A stretch of DNA of 64,000 nucleotides. Source: Bacteroidales bacterium H4. GTDB taxonomy: Bacteria > Bacteroidota > Bacteroidia > Bacteroidales > Muribaculaceae. Location of the stretch: assembly GCA_001701165.1 (NCBI GenBank), contig DAAP01000065.1, positions 35,785 through 99,784 of the forward strand, given 5' to 3'. A program made the translations under genes and the position numbers. The notes below the pieces were generated by a model that saw nothing but the letters and a program-made list of their open reading frames with translations, did no database searches and was not told the DNA's origin. The number at the start of each line of letters is the position of its first letter. Positions within the stretch are counted from its first letter, which is position 1. This document shows, in pieces, positions 36,337 to 45,045 of this stretch.

Positions 36337-36343
36337 AACTTTG

Positions 36344-36374
36344 CAAAATTACGCATTTTCTTCCAATGCCACAA
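36344..36374 (-). promoter_or_regulatory. Promoter of trmD
   Basis: Minus strand: ATTG (TTG at 36372-36374), 20-nt spacer, TAATTTTG (36344-36351). The -7 element ends 7 bp before the trmD ATG, which predicts a leader of only a few nucleotides. Confidence 0.75.
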
Positions 36375-36448
36375 TACGACAACGGAGAGACATTAGGAAG
36401 GATTAAGGGTCTTTAAGGGCCTTAAAGTCTTGAGGTCTTCAGAGCCTT

Positions 36449-37378
36449 TTACGGTATCTCGGCGAGGATGGCCTTGGCGGCAGCGGCATCATCGTGCAAC
36501 CGGGCCGACAGGGACGAAACGTCTGCAAAGCGGCACTCGGCTCGCAAATAGCGACGCGGCTCGACGGACAGCGTGGCGCCGTAAATGTCCCCGTCAAAGT
36601 CGAAGATGTGCACTTCGAGGCGCACTTCCGTATCAGCGGCATTGACCGTGGGCGCCGTCCCGATGTTGAGCATGGCGCCATAACGGCGTCCGGCGAAGTC
36701 CACAGTGGCGGCATACACGCCGCAACTCGGGACGGCCATACGTGCATCGGTGCGGATGTTGGCCGTGGGGAAGCCTATGGTGCGGCCTATGCGTCGTCCG
36801 GGCACAACCTTGCCGACAAGTGCATAGGCACGGCCGAGCATACGTGCTGCCGCGTCCATATCGCCATCGATGACGATGGCGCGGCGTATGGCGGACGAGC
36901 ACACGGCCTGTCCGGTGGTTTCGTCGAGCAACACCGGGGCCGTGGACATCTGCAAGCCCGCTGCGGCGGCAAAACGTCCGAGCATGTCCGCCGAAGGTCT
37001 ATCGTGCCCGAAGGTGTGGTCGTGGCCACGCACAATGGCACGGACGCCGTAGTCTTCGCGGAGCATATCTATGAAGTCGGCGGCGCTCATGGCGCGCATC
37101 TTTGCATCAAAATGGAGGATGTAAACCTCCGCCCCTACCGGCAGCAACGAGTGTAGCAGCGCCTCCTTGGCGACAATGTCTGTCAACAGCGGAGGACATT
37201 TGTCAGGCGCTATCTGCCGCAAAGGGTGGTCGGCAAAGGTAAATACCGTAGGCACCAGCGACGCTGCGGCGGCACGGCGACATAATTCGTCCAAAAGCAG
37301 AGCATGACCACGATGGACGCCGTCAAACATCCCTATGGTGGCTATACGTTGTATGTCCTTGGTTGCTGTCATCGGCAT
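36449..37378 (-). CDS. ribF: Bifunctional riboflavin kinase/FAD synthetase RibF
   Basis: Makes FMN and FAD from riboflavin. The N-terminal adenylyltransferase domain has GMFDGVHRGHALLLDEL (residues 16-32) and CSSAIRRAI near 160; the C-terminal kinase domain has PGRRIGRTIGFPTANI near 200 and EVHIFDFDGDIYG near 262. Length is 309. ATG start at 37378, with another in-frame ATG two codons in. No promoter seen upstream. Confidence 0.96.
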   Translation of the reverse strand: MPMTATKDIQRIATIGMFDGVHRGHALLLDELCRRAAAASLVPTVFTFADHPLRQIAPDKCPPLLTDIVAKEALLHSLLPVGAEVYILHFDAKMRAMSAADFIDMLREDYGVRAIVRGHDHTFGHDRPSADMLGRFAAAAGLQMSTAPVLLDETTGQAVCSSAIRRAIVIDGDMDAAARMLGRAYALVGKVVPGRRIGRTIGFPTANIRTDARMAVPSCGVYAATVDFAGRRYGAMLNIGTAPTVNAADTEVRLEVHIFDFDGDIYGATLSVEPRRYLRAECRFADVSSLSARLHDDAAAAKAILAEIP

Positions 37379-37493
37379 TGGCGTGACCGGGTGTCGCAGG
37401 TCTTGTTTCGGTTCTTATGTTTTTTCGTTTATTTTGTGGGTCTTGGCGATTTAGTACGCGGCATGCAGGGGTATATTTGCTGATTCGGACGTC

Positions 37494-38120
37494 TTATTTG
37501 CAGACTCCCATATCGCGCAACAGTGCGTCGAATTCGACGCCGGGACGCACAAGTGCGGCATGCCAGCCCAAGGCCTCGGCAGCACGGACATTGGCCTCGC
37601 CATCGTCAAGGAACAATGTCTCATCCGGGGCAATACCAAGTTGCTCGCCCGCGTAATTGAAAATCTCGGGGGCGGGCTTCATCACTCGAGCCTCGAAGGA
37701 TGTCACCATGCCGTCGAAATAGTCTTCGCGGCGCAGACCTTCTCGCCCGAATTCCTCGCCTATTTTGCTATTCCACATTATCGGGTTGGTATTGGAGAGC
37801 ATATACACCCCCAGTCCCTGACGTCGCAAATCGCGCAAAGCCACCAGGCGCCGCACGGGTATCCCGACAAGAAACTCGCAAAAGGCCCTATCTATGGCCA
37901 AATCGGTAGTGCCTTGGGGTAAATGCGGCCGGATGATGCGGCGGAATTCGGCGGCGTCTATACGTCCCGACTCAAGGTCGGCGAAGGCGCCTTTTTGGGC
38001 ATAATCACCCAGAAACTCCCCTATCGCGGCAAAGCCCATGTCTTGGAAAGCCTTGACGCAACGGTTTTTATCAATGTCCATTATGACTCCGCCGAGATCA
38101 AAGAGAATGTTTCGTATCAT
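37494..38120 (-). CDS. HAD-superfamily phosphatase (YihX-like)
   Basis: A 208-residue HAD hydrolase. Motif I is FDLGGVIMDID, where the second Asp of DxD is Gly, as in YihX-type glucose-1-phosphatases; motif II is YMLSNTNP; the Lys is in RVMKPAPEIF; motif IV is FLDDGEANVRAA. Likely a small-sugar-phosphate phosphatase; substrate unknown. A -7 promoter element lies at 38241-38248. Confidence 0.9.
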   Translation of the reverse strand: MIRNILFDLGGVIMDIDKNRCVKAFQDMGFAAIGEFLGDYAQKGAFADLESGRIDAAEFRRIIRPHLPQGTTDLAIDRAFCEFLVGIPVRRLVALRDLRRQGLGVYMLSNTNPIMWNSKIGEEFGREGLRREDYFDGMVTSFEARVMKPAPEIFNYAGEQLGIAPDETLFLDDGEANVRAAEALGWHAALVRPGVEFDALLRDMGVCK

Positions 38121-38437
38121 CGTGGTTGTTGTATTATCTAAGTTACTTGGCCGTAATCACGAGGCCGGAGGGTCGTCAACGGCGAATTGTATCGTGCCGC
38201 GACGTGCGCGAAATGTCGGACTGACGCCGCGTACGGCTTGCAAAGTTAGCAAATTTTTCGCAACGTCCGTCGTAGTTGCATAACCGCCCACGAAGTAGAT
38301 TACGCCCAAGGCCGTAGATTAAACGAGCAGGCACTAATTAACCGCCCGGCTTGAGACATGTAAACTCCGATGATAACAGAGAGTACGCCGTAGCAATTGT
38401 ATTCTATAGTATTGTATTCTATAATAATAAAAGCGAC
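38121..38437. other. Intergenic stretch between uvrC and the HAD gene
   Basis: No gene seen. It contains a minus-strand -7 element (38241-38248) and a 13-bp direct repeat ATTGTATTCTATA at 38396-38408 and 38411-38423. Confidence 0.6.
38241..38248 (-). promoter_or_regulatory. -7 promoter element upstream of the HAD gene
   Basis: TAACTTTG on the minus strand, about 120 bp before the start codon. No clear -33 TTTG at the right distance. Confidence 0.55.
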
Positions 38438-40300
38438 TTACGACGGCTCGGAAGGCGAAGCTGCGGCCTTACCGACAGCGGTATCAGGATGCACTTCGGC
38501 GCATAATGCATTGTGTACCAATGCCGCCTTAGCCGGCCCGATGACAGCGGCGAGGTCCTCGGGTGCAGCACGGCGTATGGCCGCTACACTGCGAAAATGC
38601 CTCAGCAAAGCATCACGCGTTGCCGGACCTATGCCGCGTATCTCATCTAATTTGCTGATTGTCTGCCATTTACTACGCAAATCTCGGTGAAATGTGATGC
38701 CAAATCGGTGTGCTTCGTCGCGCAGATGTTGGACGACGCGCAACGACTCGCTGGACTTGTCGATATACAACGGAATACTGTCGCCGGGGAAGTATATCTC
38801 TTCCAGACGCTTGGCAATACCCACCACGGCTATGCGTCCGCGCAGCCCCATTTCGTCCAGAGCCTCCACAGCCGAGCTGAGCTGGCCCTTGCCGCCATCA
38901 ACGACAATAAGTTGCGGCAGGTCTTTACCCTCCTCCATGAGCCGCGTGTAGCGACGTGTGAGGACCTCTTTCATCGAGGCAAAGTCATTGGCGCCGACGA
39001 CGGTTTTAATCTTAAAATGTCGGTAGTCGCGTTTGCACGGACGCGCATCGCGGAACACGACACAGGATGCCACCGGGTTGGTACCTTGGATATTCGAATT
39101 GTCGAAACATTCGATATGGTGCGGCAGCACGCTCAGGCGGAAATCCGACTTAATTTGTTCGAGCGTGCGCATGACACGCTCTTCGGGATTATGCTTGGCC
39201 AAGTGATTGAGGTCGTCTACACGTGCCTGGCGGGCATTGCGGCGCGACACATCCAGGAGTTTGGCGCGATCACCGCGTTGGGGCACGGTAAAAGTCACAG
39301 ACGGCATCTCCACGTCCGGCACCTCGGGCACCACAACCTCGTCATACACCACTCCGAAGGCCGAGGCAATCTCGTCCAAGGCATACGCCAGCAACTGCCC
39401 CACCCCTTCGTCCATATTGCGACGGTAACGGAGTGTAACCGAACGCACTACAGCACCGCGACTGACATGCATATAATTGATATACACATCGTTATCCTCA
39501 TCATCGACACCAAAAACATCTATTTCGGTGATTACCTGCGAGATAATAACGCTGCGACTGCGATATTGGGCAATGAGGTCGTATTGAGTCTTGAGCTCCT
39601 GTGCCTCCTCGAAGCGTAACTCGGAGGCAAGACGCTGCATTTCGTCTCGCAGATGCACCATCAATTCGTGTGTCTCCCCTCGCAAAATCTGCTTAATATG
39701 CTCGATATATGTATTGTATTCCTCCGGCGAAATCTTGCCGACACAGCACCCGCGACATTTGTGTATATGATACTTTAGACATACACGTGCACGTCCTCGC
39801 TTGACAGATGCTTCAGTTATGGGAATACGGCATGTGCGTATGGGAAACATCTCACCCAATAAGCCGAGCACAGCTTTGGCCATAGCACCATTGGTGTACG
39901 GGCCAAAATATTTACTGCCGTTGCGCATATACTGACGTGTCAAAAACACGCGCGGATACAACTCGTTGGTCACGACTATCCACGGGTAAGACTTGTCGTC
40001 CTTGAGCAAGACATTGTACTTGGGTTTGTACTCCTTAATCATCGAATTTTCGAGATTGAGAGCATCCTGCTCCGTAGGCACCACGATATACGACATGTCA
40101 GCTATGGCATCTACAAGTATATTGGTGCGTAACGACTCGTGCGTGCGGTTGAAATACGATGACACACGCCGTTTCAGGTTCTTGGCCTTACCGACGTATA
40201 TCACCTTCCCCTTAGCGTCATAGTATGTATACACGCCGGGGGTGTCCGGCAAAAAAGAAATTTTCTCCTTTAATTCGGGAGATTTTTCGTGCATAGCCAT
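38438..40300 (-). CDS. uvrC: Excinuclease ABC subunit C
   Basis: Makes the two incisions in nucleotide excision repair. The N-terminal GIY-YIG nuclease reads GVYTYYDAKGKVIYVGKAKNLKRR. A Cys cluster (HKCRGCCVGKI near 170) may bind a metal. The UVR motif lies near 205-240; the C-terminal RNase-H-like nuclease shows CFDNSNIQGTNPVASCVVF and LIVVDGGKGQLSSA; tandem helix-hairpin-helix motifs (IRGIGPATRDALLRHF, AAVIGPAKAALVHNAL) close the protein. Length is 620. Confidence 0.97.
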   Translation of the reverse strand: MAMHEKSPELKEKISFLPDTPGVYTYYDAKGKVIYVGKAKNLKRRVSSYFNRTHESLRTNILVDAIADMSYIVVPTEQDALNLENSMIKEYKPKYNVLLKDDKSYPWIVVTNELYPRVFLTRQYMRNGSKYFGPYTNGAMAKAVLGLLGEMFPIRTCRIPITEASVKRGRARVCLKYHIHKCRGCCVGKISPEEYNTYIEHIKQILRGETHELMVHLRDEMQRLASELRFEEAQELKTQYDLIAQYRSRSVIISQVITEIDVFGVDDEDNDVYINYMHVSRGAVVRSVTLRYRRNMDEGVGQLLAYALDEIASAFGVVYDEVVVPEVPDVEMPSVTFTVPQRGDRAKLLDVSRRNARQARVDDLNHLAKHNPEERVMRTLEQIKSDFRLSVLPHHIECFDNSNIQGTNPVASCVVFRDARPCKRDYRHFKIKTVVGANDFASMKEVLTRRYTRLMEEGKDLPQLIVVDGGKGQLSSAVEALDEMGLRGRIAVVGIAKRLEEIYFPGDSIPLYIDKSSESLRVVQHLRDEAHRFGITFHRDLRSKWQTISKLDEIRGIGPATRDALLRHFRSVAAIRRAAPEDLAAVIGPAKAALVHNALCAEVHPDTAVGKAAASPSEPS

Positions 40301-40525
40301 AAGTCAGTAATGCTGCGTATCCATACAAACCCGAAATCCAAACGCTCCCGAGACAAACCCGGGACAAATTCACTCGGTTCTAAATAGTATTATAAGTTTG
40401 GAGGCTCCCCGCGAAAATACAGCAGGGAGTCTACCAATCAAAAGCGAGGTGACATTCGCGCCACCGAGGGCACATGCGACACCGACAGGACGAAATATAA
40501 TCGCCATATCGGCATCGCAGGCAAA

Positions 40526-41044
40526 TCAATATACGATCAGCGAGGTCACCTCGGCATCGGCAGGCAAAGCCGCACGGCCATTGAGAGCGCTCAGCTCAAT
40601 AATGAAATTGATGTAAACCTTTTTAGGATTCATGCTTTTCACCAGCTCATAAGCAGCAGCCATTGTGCCGCCGGTGGCAAGCACGTCATCATGCAATACG
40701 ACTACATCGTCCGGGCCGATGGCATCGCGATGCATCTCGATAACGTCCGTACCATACTCCTTTTTGTATTCGGCACGTATCGTGTCGGCGGGGAGCTTGC
40801 CCGGCTTACGTGCCGGTACAAATCCGGCGCCAAGTTCAAAGGCCAGAATACTGCCACCGATAAATCCGCGGCTCTCTATGCCTACAACCTTGGTGATGCC
40901 CTTATCGCGATACAGCTGGGAAAGATCCCATCCGATGACATGGAGGGCGCGGGGGTCCTTGAACACGGTGGTGAGGTCCTTGAAGAGTACTCCCTTTGTG
41001 GGGAAATCTTTGACGTCACGAATTTTTGATTTGATATATTCCAT
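40526..41044 (-). CDS. apt: Adenine phosphoribosyltransferase
   Basis: Salvages adenine to AMP using PRPP. The PRPP motif is VVLHDDVLATGGTMAAA; ESRGFIGGSILAFELGAGFVPARKPGKLP is the adenine-binding part. Length is 172, normal. Unlinked to other purine genes here. A possible hairpin (GGCTCCC/GGGAGTC) lies beyond its stop at about 40404-40436, without a T tract. Confidence 0.96.
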   Translation of the reverse strand: MEYIKSKIRDVKDFPTKGVLFKDLTTVFKDPRALHVIGWDLSQLYRDKGITKVVGIESRGFIGGSILAFELGAGFVPARKPGKLPADTIRAEYKKEYGTDVIEMHRDAIGPDDVVVLHDDVLATGGTMAAAYELVKSMNPKKVYINFIIELSALNGRAALPADAEVTSLIVY

Positions 41045-41099
41045 TTTTACGAATTATGGAGTGAATATATAGAATATGTGTTTAACTCAAACTAAGTTT

Positions 41100-41228
41100 T
41101 TAGAGAATCGAATCTATAGCCACAGTATCAGCCACTACTATAGTATCGGATGGTGCGCTTATTTTCTCTCCTCTTCCGCAAGATGCAAGCATCGCGAGTA
41201 TCGCGAGTATAAAGACAAACTTTTTCAT
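41100..41228 (-). CDS. Small lipoprotein, 42 residues
   Basis: An ATG at 41228 opens a 43-codon frame ending in TAA at 41100. The start MKKFVFILAILAMLASC is a classic lipoprotein signal: two Lys, a hydrophobic core, and the lipobox L14-A15-S16-C17. The mature part would be only 26 residues, acidic, with a repeated pattern of Asp-Thr and Val (SDTIVVADTVAIDS). Function unknown. It sits between apt and mnmG, near a parS site. Very small lipoproteins of this kind are frequent in Bacteroidetes. The signal makes it more credible than a random short frame. Confidence 0.7.
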   Translation of the reverse strand: MKKFVFILAILAMLASCGRGEKISAPSDTIVVADTVAIDSIL

Positions 41229-41374
41229 ATTTACTATTATCAAAAACTTTCCGATTGTCATCAGAGCCCTACTATCATCAGAACGCTTTGATCAATTCGG
41301 TCTAAGTTTTATTTGCTTGTATATCGTCCGCACGATAGCGGAATCGTTATGTTTTTTTTGTTATTCCCGCAAAT

Positions 41375-41390
41375 TGTTCCACGTGAAACA
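41375..41390. other. parS centromere-like site 1
   Basis: TGTTCCACGTGAAACA matches the ParB-binding consensus TGTTNCACGTGAAACA at every fixed position and, as I recall it, is identical to the B. subtilis site within spo0J. The palindrome extends into flanking AAAT/ATTT. It is intergenic, about 65 bp beyond the mnmG stop. Confidence 0.85.
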
Positions 41391-41455
41391 ATTTGCGCTT
41401 AATTATTTGTAGATGTATATTTTAGAGCCGTGTTACACACGACCTACGTGACGGG

Positions 41456-43333
41456 TTATCGTCCCAACAAGAGCAGCAAGACATTGACGTCGCTCGGGCT
41501 GACACCCGGAATGCGAGACGCCTGACCTATGGTTGATGGACGATGCTTCTGCAGCTTTTGGCGTGCCTCGGTGGACAGGGCGTTGATGCCGGAATAATCA
41601 TAATCCTCGGCGATGCGTATATCCTCAAGACGGCGAAGTTTGTCAACATTGAGTTGCTCGCGCTTGACATATCCTTCGTACTTGAGCAGCACTTCGGCCG
41701 CCTCGACAATTTCGTCGCGCCTATCCTTCGGGAGCGCGGTAATATATTCGTTCAGCTGCGGAATATACTGCGCAAGCATAGGTATGGAGAGTTGAGGTCT
41801 CAGCACCAAGTCCACAAGCCGGACACTTTGGCGCAAAGGAGCCGAGCCGACAGAAGCCAGCAAAGCCTCCACCTCCCCTGCCTTGACGGTAAGGGTACGC
41901 GCCAATTCGACAAGTCCGTCACGTGCCTCACGTTTCTGCTCGAGTACGCGCATGCGAACCTCATCGGCAAGGCCGAGGCGGAAGGCAAGGGGTGTCAGTC
42001 GCATATCGGCGTCATCTTGGCGCAAGAGTATGCGATGTTCGGCACGCGAAGTGAACATTCGGTAAGGCTCGTCCACACCCTTAGTAATAAGGTCGTCAAT
42101 GAGCACCCCGATATATGCGCGGTCGCGCGAAAGCACCAGAGGCTCACGGCCCAGCACGGCAAGAGCCGCGTTGGCGCCCGCTACGAGGCCCTGCCCCGCC
42201 GCCTCCTCATATCCGGTGGTGCCATTGATTTGGCCTGCAAAATACAGGCCGCCCACCGGCCGGGTTTCGAGAGTGTGGTGCAACTGCGTCGGGTCAAAAT
42301 AGTCATACTCTATGGCATATCCCGGACGATAGATTTGCACGTCGCGCAGCGCCGGGATGGTCTGCATGGCGCGTATTTGTATATCTATGGGCAACGAAGA
42401 GCTGAACCCGTTGAGGTAGTATTCCTGTGTATCCTCCCCCTCCGGCTCGAGGAAAAGCTGGTGCGAATCCTTGTCGGCAAAGGTGACAATCTTAGTCTCG
42501 ATACTCGGACAATAGCGCGGTCCAATGCTTTGGATCTGTCCATTGAACAGCGGCGAGTCAGGCAGGCCCTCGCGCAGGATTTCGTGTGTACGCGCATTGG
42601 TATTGACGGTAAAACACGGACACTGGCGCAGCTCCCTATGGACATTCGGCATAAACGAAAATTTATGGAAATCCTCATCGCCGTATTGCGGCGTGGCCAA
42701 TTCGAAATGTACGCTGCGGCCGTCTATGCGTACCGGAGTTCCCGTCTTCATGCGTCCACAGACAAATCCGATATCGCGCAACTGTTCGGTTATGCCGCAA
42801 CTGGCCGGCTCGCCGGCACGACCGCCAGGGACCATTGTACGACCTATATGCATCAGACCGTTGAGAAATGTGCCATTGGTAAGCACCACGGCACGAGCCG
42901 TGAACGTGGCGCCATTGAGCGTATGTACACCGGCAGCCCGACCGTCACGCAAAACAAGACGGTCCACGGCATCCTGCCACATATCCAGATTGGGCGCGTT
43001 CTCTAACGTCTTGCGCCACAGGGCACTGAAGCGCATGCGGTCGCTCTGTGAGCGCGGACTCCACACGGCCGGTCCTTTGCTCAAATTCAACATTCTGAAC
43101 TGTATAGCAGAGCGGTCCGTGATGATACCCATCATACCGCCCAAAGCATCTATTTCTCTTACAATCTGGCCTTTTGCTATGCCTCCGACGGCAGGGTTGC
43201 AGCTCATCTGCGCAATCTTGTCCATATCCATGGTTACAAGCAACGTGCTACACCCCAAACGCGAAGCAGCCATAGCGGCCTCGCACCCGGCGTGTCCTGC
43301 GCCAACAACGATGACATCATATTCGAATTTCAT
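41456..43333 (-). CDS. mnmG: tRNA uridine-5-carboxymethylaminomethyl modification enzyme MnmG (GidA)
   Basis: FAD-dependent partner of MnmE that installs cmnm5 at wobble U34. The N-terminal dinucleotide fold is VVGAGHAGCEAAMAASRLG; further signatures are MSCNPAVGGIAKGQIVREIDALGG, TNGTFLNGLMHIG and GQINGTTGYEEAAGQGLVAGANAA. The helical C-terminus ends with ASRIPGVSPSDVNVLLL, needed for tRNA and MnmE contact. Length is 625. Historically a gene found near replication origins. 93 bp after ybeY. Confidence 0.98.
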   Translation of the reverse strand: MKFEYDVIVVGAGHAGCEAAMAASRLGCSTLLVTMDMDKIAQMSCNPAVGGIAKGQIVREIDALGGMMGIITDRSAIQFRMLNLSKGPAVWSPRSQSDRMRFSALWRKTLENAPNLDMWQDAVDRLVLRDGRAAGVHTLNGATFTARAVVLTNGTFLNGLMHIGRTMVPGGRAGEPASCGITEQLRDIGFVCGRMKTGTPVRIDGRSVHFELATPQYGDEDFHKFSFMPNVHRELRQCPCFTVNTNARTHEILREGLPDSPLFNGQIQSIGPRYCPSIETKIVTFADKDSHQLFLEPEGEDTQEYYLNGFSSSLPIDIQIRAMQTIPALRDVQIYRPGYAIEYDYFDPTQLHHTLETRPVGGLYFAGQINGTTGYEEAAGQGLVAGANAALAVLGREPLVLSRDRAYIGVLIDDLITKGVDEPYRMFTSRAEHRILLRQDDADMRLTPLAFRLGLADEVRMRVLEQKREARDGLVELARTLTVKAGEVEALLASVGSAPLRQSVRLVDLVLRPQLSIPMLAQYIPQLNEYITALPKDRRDEIVEAAEVLLKYEGYVKREQLNVDKLRRLEDIRIAEDYDYSGINALSTEARQKLQKHRPSTIGQASRIPGVSPSDVNVLLLLLGR

Positions 43334-43391
43334 ATCGTCCGAGCCGTAATTGTTAAACTGTATCTGCGATAACCGGTATTATCAGAAATAT

Positions 43392-43399
43392 CAAATTTA
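43392..43399 (-). promoter_or_regulatory. -7 promoter element upstream of mnmG
   Basis: TAAATTTG on the minus strand about 60 bp before the mnmG ATG. A TTTG lies 17 nt upstream, shorter than the usual 19-21 spacing. Confidence 0.5.
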
Positions 43400-43426
43400 T
43401 CAGAAAAACCTAAAAACAAAAATGAA

Positions 43427-43900
43427 TTACTCAACTGAATTTTTCGCCACTATAATGTCAGGCATCGAAGCGTAGAGCGCCAGCGCATTATTTTCGTGTC
43501 GTTCCATAATCTCACGTTCGCCGGGGCCTTTGTCATTAATGCCGCACAAGTGCAGCACTCCGTGCACGATGACACGCAGCAGTTCCTGCGAAAACTCGGC
43601 GCCTATTTCGGCAGCGTTAGAAGCCACGGTATCCAACGAAATAAACATATCGCCCGAGATCACCCGTCCGTGACTATAGTCAAAAGTGATGATATCCGTA
43701 TAATAGTCATGCTTGAGAAACTCCCTATTGACTTCGATAATTCGAGCATCATCACAAAAGACATAAGACAGCTCGTGGGCGACACGTCCGTGCGTCCCGG
43801 CCACCTCGACAAGCCAGGCCTCGACCTTGGCTCGATCGAAGTCCGGCATTGAGACGTTCTGTGTCATCCATTGAAAAGTAGCAGTCATATTGGCAAACAT
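43427..43900 (-). CDS. ybeY: Endoribonuclease YbeY (rRNA maturation factor)
   Basis: Metal-dependent RNase for 16S rRNA 3'-end maturation and ribosome quality control. The metal motif HGVLHLCGINDKGPGE is present; the third metal ligand region differs from the enterobacterial HGxLHLxGYDH but is in line with Bacteroidetes members as I recall. Length is 157 from the ATG at 43900; an internal ATG at 43888 (MTATFQ) is also plausible. It is first in a ybeY-mnmG row behind a -7 element at 43917-43924. Confidence 0.93.
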   Translation of the reverse strand: MFANMTATFQWMTQNVSMPDFDRAKVEAWLVEVAGTHGRVAHELSYVFCDDARIIEVNREFLKHDYYTDIITFDYSHGRVISGDMFISLDTVASNAAEIGAEFSQELLRVIVHGVLHLCGINDKGPGEREIMERHENNALALYASMPDIIVAKNSVE

Positions 43901-43916
43901 TTTTGCAATTAACCTA

Positions 43917-43924
43917 CAAAGTTA
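43917..43924 (-). promoter_or_regulatory. -7 promoter element of ybeY
   Basis: TAACTTTG on the minus strand, 16 bp before the ybeY ATG. No clear -33 element. Confidence 0.6.
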
Positions 43925-44200
43925 CGAATAATCACCGAAAGCTAAGGTAAAAATTCTGGTGAAAGCGCAAATAAGCACAAAAGGCCAACAATTGGACTAA
44001 AAGTGAACAAATAGCACTCCAAACGGTCTAAACGACGACATGCGTCAAATTCGGTCTAAAAACCTATCACATAGCAAATAAACGGATTTTTAGCCGAAAA
44101 TTTGGCGCATAAAAATTTCTTTCGTGTACGGATGGACAGAAAAAACGATTTTTGAGGTTAAACAATGTTAAACAAAAGTGTACAACCAAGCCGATAGTGT

Positions 44201-44208
44201 TATCTTTG
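44201..44208 (+). promoter_or_regulatory. -7 promoter element of the glycan cluster
   Basis: TATCTTTG, 21 bp before the first glycosyltransferase ATG. No clear -33 element. Confidence 0.6.
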
Positions 44209-44229
44209 TAAATATAAAAAACAAGACCT

Positions 44230-45045
44230 ATGGACGAGCGAACCACCATCCCCAAAGACGAAGCCGAGCAAATACCCGGCACCCATATTTCGGCGACCAT
44301 CATAACAAACAACGAGGCCTCCATAATCAAGCGTTGCTTGAAATCCCTTGAAGGCATAGCCGATGAAATCATAGTCGTGGACTCCGGCAGTACCGACGGG
44401 ACTCCGGACATTTGCCGCAAAGCCGGATGCCAAGTATACCAACGTCGATTCACCGGCTACGGAATACAACGCCAGTATGCCGCCTCCTTGTGCAAACACA
44501 CCTACATTCTGGCCATAGATGCCGACGAGGTGTTGGACGATGAATTGCGTCAGACCATCATTAAGCTCAAAAAAGAAGGAATGACCCATCGCGTGTACGC
44601 CTTCAACATTATGGAATACTATTTCGGGCATAAAGTGCGCCATACCGGTCTGAAACGAAGCGGCATGATTCGTCTTTTCAACAAACGCTATGCCCAATGG
44701 AACCTCCGCGATGTGCGCGAACAGGTCACCTTCCCCGAGTCGCTACGTCCCCAAAAACTCGAAGGAACCCTGTTACATTTCCGAGCCGTCAACTACTCGC
44801 AAATGCTGCTTAAAGAGCTGTCGCAGGCTCGTTTGCGTGCCGCCGCACTGGCAGCACGCTACAACAGGATCAGCCCGCTGCGTCCCCATATAACAGCCAT
44901 CGCCACCTACTTTAAATACTACATCGAAAAAGGCGGATGGATGGACGGCCGCACAGGCGCAATGATAGCCCAAGGACGCGCCTATGGCACTTATATGGCC
45001 TGGAAAATTGCACGTAAAACTCTGCGCGAAAACGGATTATGCTAA
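44230..45045 (+). CDS. Glycosyltransferase family 2 (WaaE/KdtX-like)
   Basis: A 271-residue GT-A enzyme. HISATIITNNEASIIKRCLKS opens the nucleotide-binding fold; VVDSGSTDGTPDICRKAG and AIDADEVLDDEL (metal-binding DxD) follow; the C-terminal half carries the RLFNKRYAQW and HFRAVNYSQML segments of the LPS-core glycosyltransferases of the WaaE/KdtX type. Predicted role: adds a sugar to LPS core or a related glycolipid on the cytoplasmic side. First gene of a tightly packed plus-strand cluster; its stop overlaps the next gene by 7 bp. Confidence 0.92.
   Translation: MDERTTIPKDEAEQIPGTHISATIITNNEASIIKRCLKSLEGIADEIIVVDSGSTDGTPDICRKAGCQVYQRRFTGYGIQRQYAASLCKHTYILAIDADEVLDDELRQTIIKLKKEGMTHRVYAFNIMEYYFGHKVRHTGLKRSGMIRLFNKRYAQWNLRDVREQVTFPESLRPQKLEGTLLHFRAVNYSQMLLKELSQARLRAAALAARYNRISPLRPHITAIATYFKYYIEKGGWMDGRTGAMIAQGRAYGTYMAWKIARKTLRENGLC

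Larger units (their letters stand above)
43901..44229. other. Divergent intergenic region between ybeY and the glycan cluster
   Basis: AT-rich, 329 bp, with no gene. It marks the change from minus-strand to plus-strand genes. It holds two outward-facing -7 promoter elements (43917-43924 minus, 44201-44208 plus). No cluster of DnaA boxes (TTATNCACA) was found. Confidence 0.6.

Noticed and set aside
36336..36343. Plus-strand TAACTTTG at the trmD start
   Set aside because: It matches the -7 element but points away from trmD into the antisense of ribF, with no -33 element; a minus-strand promoter next to it fits trmD better.
40393..40400. Plus-strand TAAGTTTG between uvrC and apt as promoter of a small RNA
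   Set aside because: No gene follows on the plus strand, no -33 element is present and the nearby hairpin lacks a T tract.
43901..44229. oriC in the divergent intergenic region
   Set aside because: AT-rich and well placed, but no TTATNCACA boxes or 13-mer-like repeats were found, and dnaA is not nearby.
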